From positions 1-51,787 of the forward strand of contig DISF01000087.1 in NCBI GenBank assembly GCA_002421985.1: a stretch of 51,787 nt of DNA. The letters are read 5' to 3'. This document shows positions 49,429 to 51,787 of the stretch, piece by piece. The DNA comes from Roseovarius sp. UBA6217 (GTDB lineage: Bacteria; Pseudomonadota; Alphaproteobacteria; Rhodobacterales; Rhodobacteraceae). The number at the start of each line of letters is the position of its first letter. Position 1 is the first letter of the stretch. The notes beneath the pieces are model-generated. The model had not been told where the DNA came from and did not search any database. It saw only the letters and a list, made by a program, of their open reading frames with translations. The position numbers and the translations under genes were made by a program.

Positions 49429-50031
49429 ATGTCGTGGAGCGATGAACGCGTCGATCTGTTGAAAAGGCTGTGGGGCGAAGGCCAGTCCGCCAGCCAGATT
49501 GCCAAGGAACTTGGCGGTGTTACCCGCAATGCCGTGATCGGCAAGGTGCACCGGCTTGGCCTGTCCAACCGCAACGGATCACCCAACGCCGCCAACGCCG
49601 CCCCTGCCGATGCGCCCGCGCAGGCCCCCGAGGCCGAGACCGAGGCCGTGAAGCCCGCGGCAAGGCCAGCGGCCAAGGTCGCCGCAGCGCCCGCAGCCCC
49701 GGCAGAGCCGGTCGAGGAAGAGGCCGCGCCGGTTGCGGTGTCGGTCCGGGTCAAGGCGATCATCCCCGCAGGCCAGCCGCTGCCGCCGCAGCCCTCGGCC
49801 AACGAGATCGACCCCGAGGCGCTTGCCAAGGTCACCGAGATCGAGAAGAAGGCCAAGCGCCTGTCGCTGATGGAATTGACCGAGCGGACCTGCAAATGGC
49901 CGGTGGGCGATCCGGCGACGCCGGATTTCTGGTTCTGCGGCCTGCCCGTGCAGACCGGCAAGCCCTATTGCGAGGCGCATGTCGGCGTGGCCTTTCAGCC
50001 GATGTCGAGCCGCCGCGACCGCAAGCGCTGA
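49429..50031 (+). CDS. gcrA: cell-cycle regulator GcrA
   Basis: A 200-aa protein that in Caulobacter binds methylated GANTC promoters with sigma-70. It has the N-terminal SWSDERVDLLKRLWGEGQSASQIAKELGGVTRNAVIGKVHRLGL DNA-binding region, a Pro/Ala/Glu-rich linker (about 48-125) and the C-terminal RTCKWPVGDPATPDFWFCGLP with conserved Cys. The start is MSWSDERV; an ATG 20 codons upstream lies in the leader. Its stop lies 2 nt from the convergent LpxL-like gene. Confidence 0.95.
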   Translation: MSWSDERVDLLKRLWGEGQSASQIAKELGGVTRNAVIGKVHRLGLSNRNGSPNAANAAPADAPAQAPEAETEAVKPAARPAAKVAAAPAAPAEPVEEEAAPVAVSVRVKAIIPAGQPLPPQPSANEIDPEALAKVTEIEKKAKRLSLMELTERTCKWPVGDPATPDFWFCGLPVQTGKPYCEAHVGVAFQPMSSRRDRKR

Positions 50032-50033
50032 GT

Positions 50034-50978
50034 TCAGCCCTTGCGGCGCATCTCGTCAAGCTGCGCCGCGCCGCGATCCGCCATCGGGCCGGTGCCATCC
50101 TTCCAGCGGCGGTGGATCCAGAGCCACTGATCCATCCGCTCGCGCACCTGCCGCTCCAGCCGGTCGTTGACCTCTTGTGTCATGGTGACGGGGTCGGTCG
50201 CCGGTACCGGCTCTTCGACCAGAATGTCGAAATCGAGCCCGTTTTCGGCCCTGATTCCCCAGGCCGGCACCAGCGGTGCATCGAATTTGAGCGCAAGTTC
50301 TGCGGTGGCCAGCGGCGACAGGGCCGGTTTGCCGAAAAACGACAGCGGCACGCCGTCATGCGCATTGAGATCGGTCAGGATCGCCAGCACACCGCCGCGC
50401 TTGAGATGCTTGACCATCTGTATCATGCCGCGCCGCCCCTGTTCGAACATCGGCTCGCTGAGCGCCGCCATCGCCGCCACGTAGCGGCGGTTGAACCAGC
50501 GGTTGTGCATCTTGCGATAGAACACGCCCATCGAGACGCCCTGCTCGATCATGGCGATGCGCGCGGCGTTGAAGCTGCCGAAATGGCCGGTGACAAAGAT
50601 GATCGGCCGCCCGTCGCGCTGGGCCGCGCGAACCGTGTCGAGGCCGGGGCCATGTACGCGCGCGCCCCGCGTTCGGGCGATGAATTCCCGCGTGGAGAAG
50701 AGTTCGGCCATGTTGCGCCCGGCATTGTCGGGCACCGCGCGCATCAGGCGGCGCACCTCGTCCTCGGGCAGGTCGGGCATGGCATGGGCAAGGTTTTCGC
50801 GCACGCGGGTATGATAGCCCGCCACCGGGGCCACCACCCGCGCCGTCAGCCAGCCCATCACCGGGATGCGCCAGTGATAGGGCAGCGCCTTGGACAGCGC
50901 GATCGGCGCATACATCGCCATCCCGAGCGCGGTATCCGCGGCACGGGCGGCAAGGGAAGGGCGGGTGTCATCGCTCAT
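50034..50978 (-). CDS. LpxL/HtrB-like lipid A acyltransferase with altered motif
   Basis: A 314-aa protein of the lysophospholipid/lipid A acyltransferase family: an N-terminal helix region, VRENLAHAMPDLPEDEV, IIFVTGHFGSFNAARIAMI near 127-145, and the C-terminal QWLWIHRRWKDG. In this family the catalytic dyad is H-x4-D/E (H132 and E137 in E. coli LpxL); here it is H132 and Asn137. It may be a specialised or inactive member, or the base may be supplied elsewhere. Start at MSDDTRPSL. Confidence 0.85.
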   Translation of the reverse strand: MSDDTRPSLAARAADTALGMAMYAPIALSKALPYHWRIPVMGWLTARVVAPVAGYHTRVRENLAHAMPDLPEDEVRRLMRAVPDNAGRNMAELFSTREFIARTRGARVHGPGLDTVRAAQRDGRPIIFVTGHFGSFNAARIAMIEQGVSMGVFYRKMHNRWFNRRYVAAMAALSEPMFEQGRRGMIQMVKHLKRGGVLAILTDLNAHDGVPLSFFGKPALSPLATAELALKFDAPLVPAWGIRAENGLDFDILVEEPVPATDPVTMTQEVNDRLERQVRERMDQWLWIHRRWKDGTGPMADRGAAQLDEMRRKG

Positions 50979-51039
50979 GATGTGGTCTCGTGCTGCTGTG
51001 GCACAGGGATACGCGGACCAAAGCGCGATCACAAGCCGG

Positions 51040-51370
51040 TCATGGCCTGCGCGGCGGCCCGGCGCCGATCATCGGATCGCGCGTGACCAGCCGCGCCAGC
51101 GCCGCCTCGCTCAATCCTTCCGTGCCCGCAGGGGCAGGCTGGCGGCAGGATATCGCGCGTGTCGGCGGTGCTGTCATGGACGCGCAGGGTGACATGATCG
51201 GGCGGGGTGAGGCCAAACTTGCGCAATACGCGGCACGGCGCGGCTTCGATAGACGCGGGTTTTATACCTGTTGGGCGGCAGGCCCGGCAGGTCGCACGGG
51301 CAGCATGAGCACAGCGTGCGGACGATGAGATTATGGGTGTCGGCGGCATTCTTCGGCAGCCGCGCCTTGT
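51040..51370 (-). pseudogene. nitrile hydratase alpha subunit, C-terminal pseudogene fragment
   Basis: Three frames together recover the C-terminal half of a nitrile hydratase alpha subunit. Frame 1 reads HNLIVRTLCSCCPCDLPGLP then YRSRAV; frame 2 reads VLRKFGL then DHVTLRVHDSTADTR; frame 3 reads PAPAGTEGLSEAALARLVTR then DPMIGAGPPRRP and stop. These align with family sequence such as VCTLCSCYPWPVLGLPP and LVTRESMIG. The first metal ligand of the C-x-L-C-S-C claw is Arg, and the N-terminal half is missing. At least two frameshifts make this a clear remnant. A functional gene presumably existed here before the present tRNA/integrase junction. Confidence 0.88.
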
Positions 51371-51388
51371 TTGGCACGCGTGCGCCTC

Positions 51389-51416
51389 TTGACCAAGCCC
51401 CGCGACATGCTACCAA
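51389..51416 (+). promoter_or_regulatory. tRNA promoter
   Basis: TTGACC 51389-51394 and TACCAA 51411-51416 separated by 16 nt, ending 16 nt before the tRNA start. The -35 is close to consensus and the -10 is partial. Confidence 0.5.
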
Positions 51417-51432
51417 GGCGTACGGTCAGGTC

Positions 51433-51509
51433 GGGCCTGTAGCTCAATTGGTTAGAGCAGGGCGCTCATAACGCCTTGGTTGGGGGTTCGAGTCCCTCCG
51501 GGCCTACCA
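51433..51509 (+). tRNA. tRNA-Ile2 (anticodon CAU)
   Basis: A complete 77-nt cloverleaf: acceptor GGGCCTG/CGGGCCT, D arm GCTC/GAGC, anticodon stem GGGCG/CGCCT with loop CTCATAA (anticodon at 51467-51469), T arm GGGGG-TTCGAGT-CCCTC, discriminator A and encoded CCA. A CAU anticodon could be Met, fMet or Ile2. The acceptor lacks the initiator mismatch, and the sequence resembles alphaproteobacterial tRNA-Ile2, whose C34 is converted to lysidine. The integrase 166 nt downstream suggests use of this tRNA as an attachment site. Confidence 0.8.
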
Positions 51510-51540
51510 AAAATTCATCCCCATGCATCCCAGATCGACG

Positions 51541-51567
51541 GTAATCCACTTTAAAACAGTGGGTTAC
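51541..51567 (+). repeat. hairpin downstream of the tRNA
   Basis: GTAATCCACT 51541-51550 pairs with AGTGGGTTAC 51558-51567 (10 bp, one G-U; TTAAAAC loop). It lies 31 nt past the tRNA and may end its transcript or mark the element end. Confidence 0.45.
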
Positions 51568-51594
51568 CTCATTCTTGTGTCCCTATGCTGCCCG

Positions 51595-51662
51595 ATGCGT
51601 CCCCATGCGTCCCGTCTTTTGTTGGTATGATTTGTTGGTATGATGGCTGCGATACCAACAAA
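51595..51662. repeat. repeats upstream of the integrase gene
   Basis: ATGCGTCCC occurs at 51595-51603 and 51605-51613, one helical turn apart, with a related ATGCATCCC at 51523-51531. TTTGTTGGTATGA occurs in tandem at 51618-51630 and 51631-51643, and its inverse ATACCAACAAA lies at 51652-51662, giving an 11-bp stem. This arrangement suits arm-type recombinase sites or autoregulation. Confidence 0.55.
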
Positions 51663-51675
51663 CGGAGTCGCAGCC

Positions 51676-51787
51676 ATGCCCCTGACCGATGCCCAATGCC
51701 GCGCCGCCAAGCCTGCCGCAAAGGTTCAGAAGCTGTCGGACTCCCGCGGTTTGTTCCTTCAAGTGTATGCGACGGCTACGCCCCATT
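51676..51787 (+). CDS. tyrosine-recombinase integrase, N-terminal part (DUF4102 type)
   Basis: The first 37 codons of a gene running off the window: MPLTDAQCRAAKPAAKVQKL then SDSRGLFLQVYATA. This matches the N-terminal DUF4102 arm-binding domain of P4/CP4-57-like integrases (typically MALTD-x2-x-R-x-AKP...KLSDGxGLYLxV). Such integrases insert islands into tRNA 3' ends. The catalytic domain is outside the window. Confidence 0.85.
   Translation, partial: MPLTDAQCRAAKPAAKVQKLSDSRGLFLQVYATATPH

Noticed and set aside
51433..51509. Initiator tRNA-fMet assignment for the CAU tRNA
   Set aside because: The acceptor stem lacks the initiator mismatch at 1-72 and the anticodon stem lacks three consecutive G-C pairs of the initiator pattern.
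1..51787. CRISPR arrays, rRNA genes or an intact insertion sequence
   Set aside because: No regularly spaced direct repeats, rRNA sequence or transposase frame was found; the only mobile-type genes are at the two ends.

Overview
The window looks like chromosomal DNA of a GC-rich alphaproteobacterium, most likely Rhodobacteraceae (Roseobacter group). The clues are the alphaproteobacterial SerC type, a MipZ division ATPase, a GcrA cell-cycle regulator, a separate F0 ATP synthase operon with a divergent b' subunit, a cysteine-free L31, and an IalB-family secreted protein. Most of the 51.8 kb is orderly housekeeping sequence. The accessory signals sit at the two ends and in some intergenic regions.

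Layout. 1-1.2 kb: an orphan Spo11/topoisomerase VI A-like TOPRIM protein on the minus strand. 1.3-5.7 kb: serC-serA-aroA (serine and shikimate pathways) behind a structured serC leader. 5.8-12.3 kb: asparaginase, IalB-like protein, DMT exporter, fasciclin protein, then aromatic aminotransferase, sulfurtransferase and smpB. 12.5-17 kb: a LOG-family protein, an unknown membrane protein, a MuiA-like DUF4139 protein and mipZ. 17.2-20.2 kb: modE-modABC with a clear palindromic operator. 20.3-27.2 kb: a long minus-strand run, ffh, two GNATs, chorismate mutase, rpsP, bluB, rimM, trmD, cobO, rplS, rpmE; two cobalamin genes are interleaved with the ribosomal operon. 27.4-29.8 kb: LysR regulator, GT61 glycosyltransferase, ArsR regulator with a palindromic operator. 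30-32.6 kb: atpI-B-E-F'-F. 32.7-38 kb: glutathione reductase, hflK-hflC-DUF2065-degP (membrane protein quality control). 38-43 kb: glmM, rimO, AsmA. 43-47 kb: methyltransferase and aminotransferase, an Lrp regulator divergent from a leucine-type dehydrogenase. 47-51 kb: secreted and lipoprotein unknowns, an ABC-2 permease, gcrA, and an LpxL-like acyltransferase. 51-51.8 kb: a nitrile hydratase alpha pseudogene, tRNA-Ile(CAU), and the start of a tyrosine-recombinase integrase, which is the left end of an integrated element continuing past the window.

The signals I consider most worth following are a dispersed, nested-inverted-repeat element present three times, each time between convergent genes; the decayed nitrile hydratase gene next to the tRNA/integrase junction; the orphan Spo11-like protein; a possible switch and pseudoknot in the serC leader; and an LpxL-like enzyme whose H-x4-D/E motif ends in Asn. 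No CRISPR array, rRNA or intact insertion sequence was seen. All assignments come from reading the sequence against remembered family features; no database search was run.
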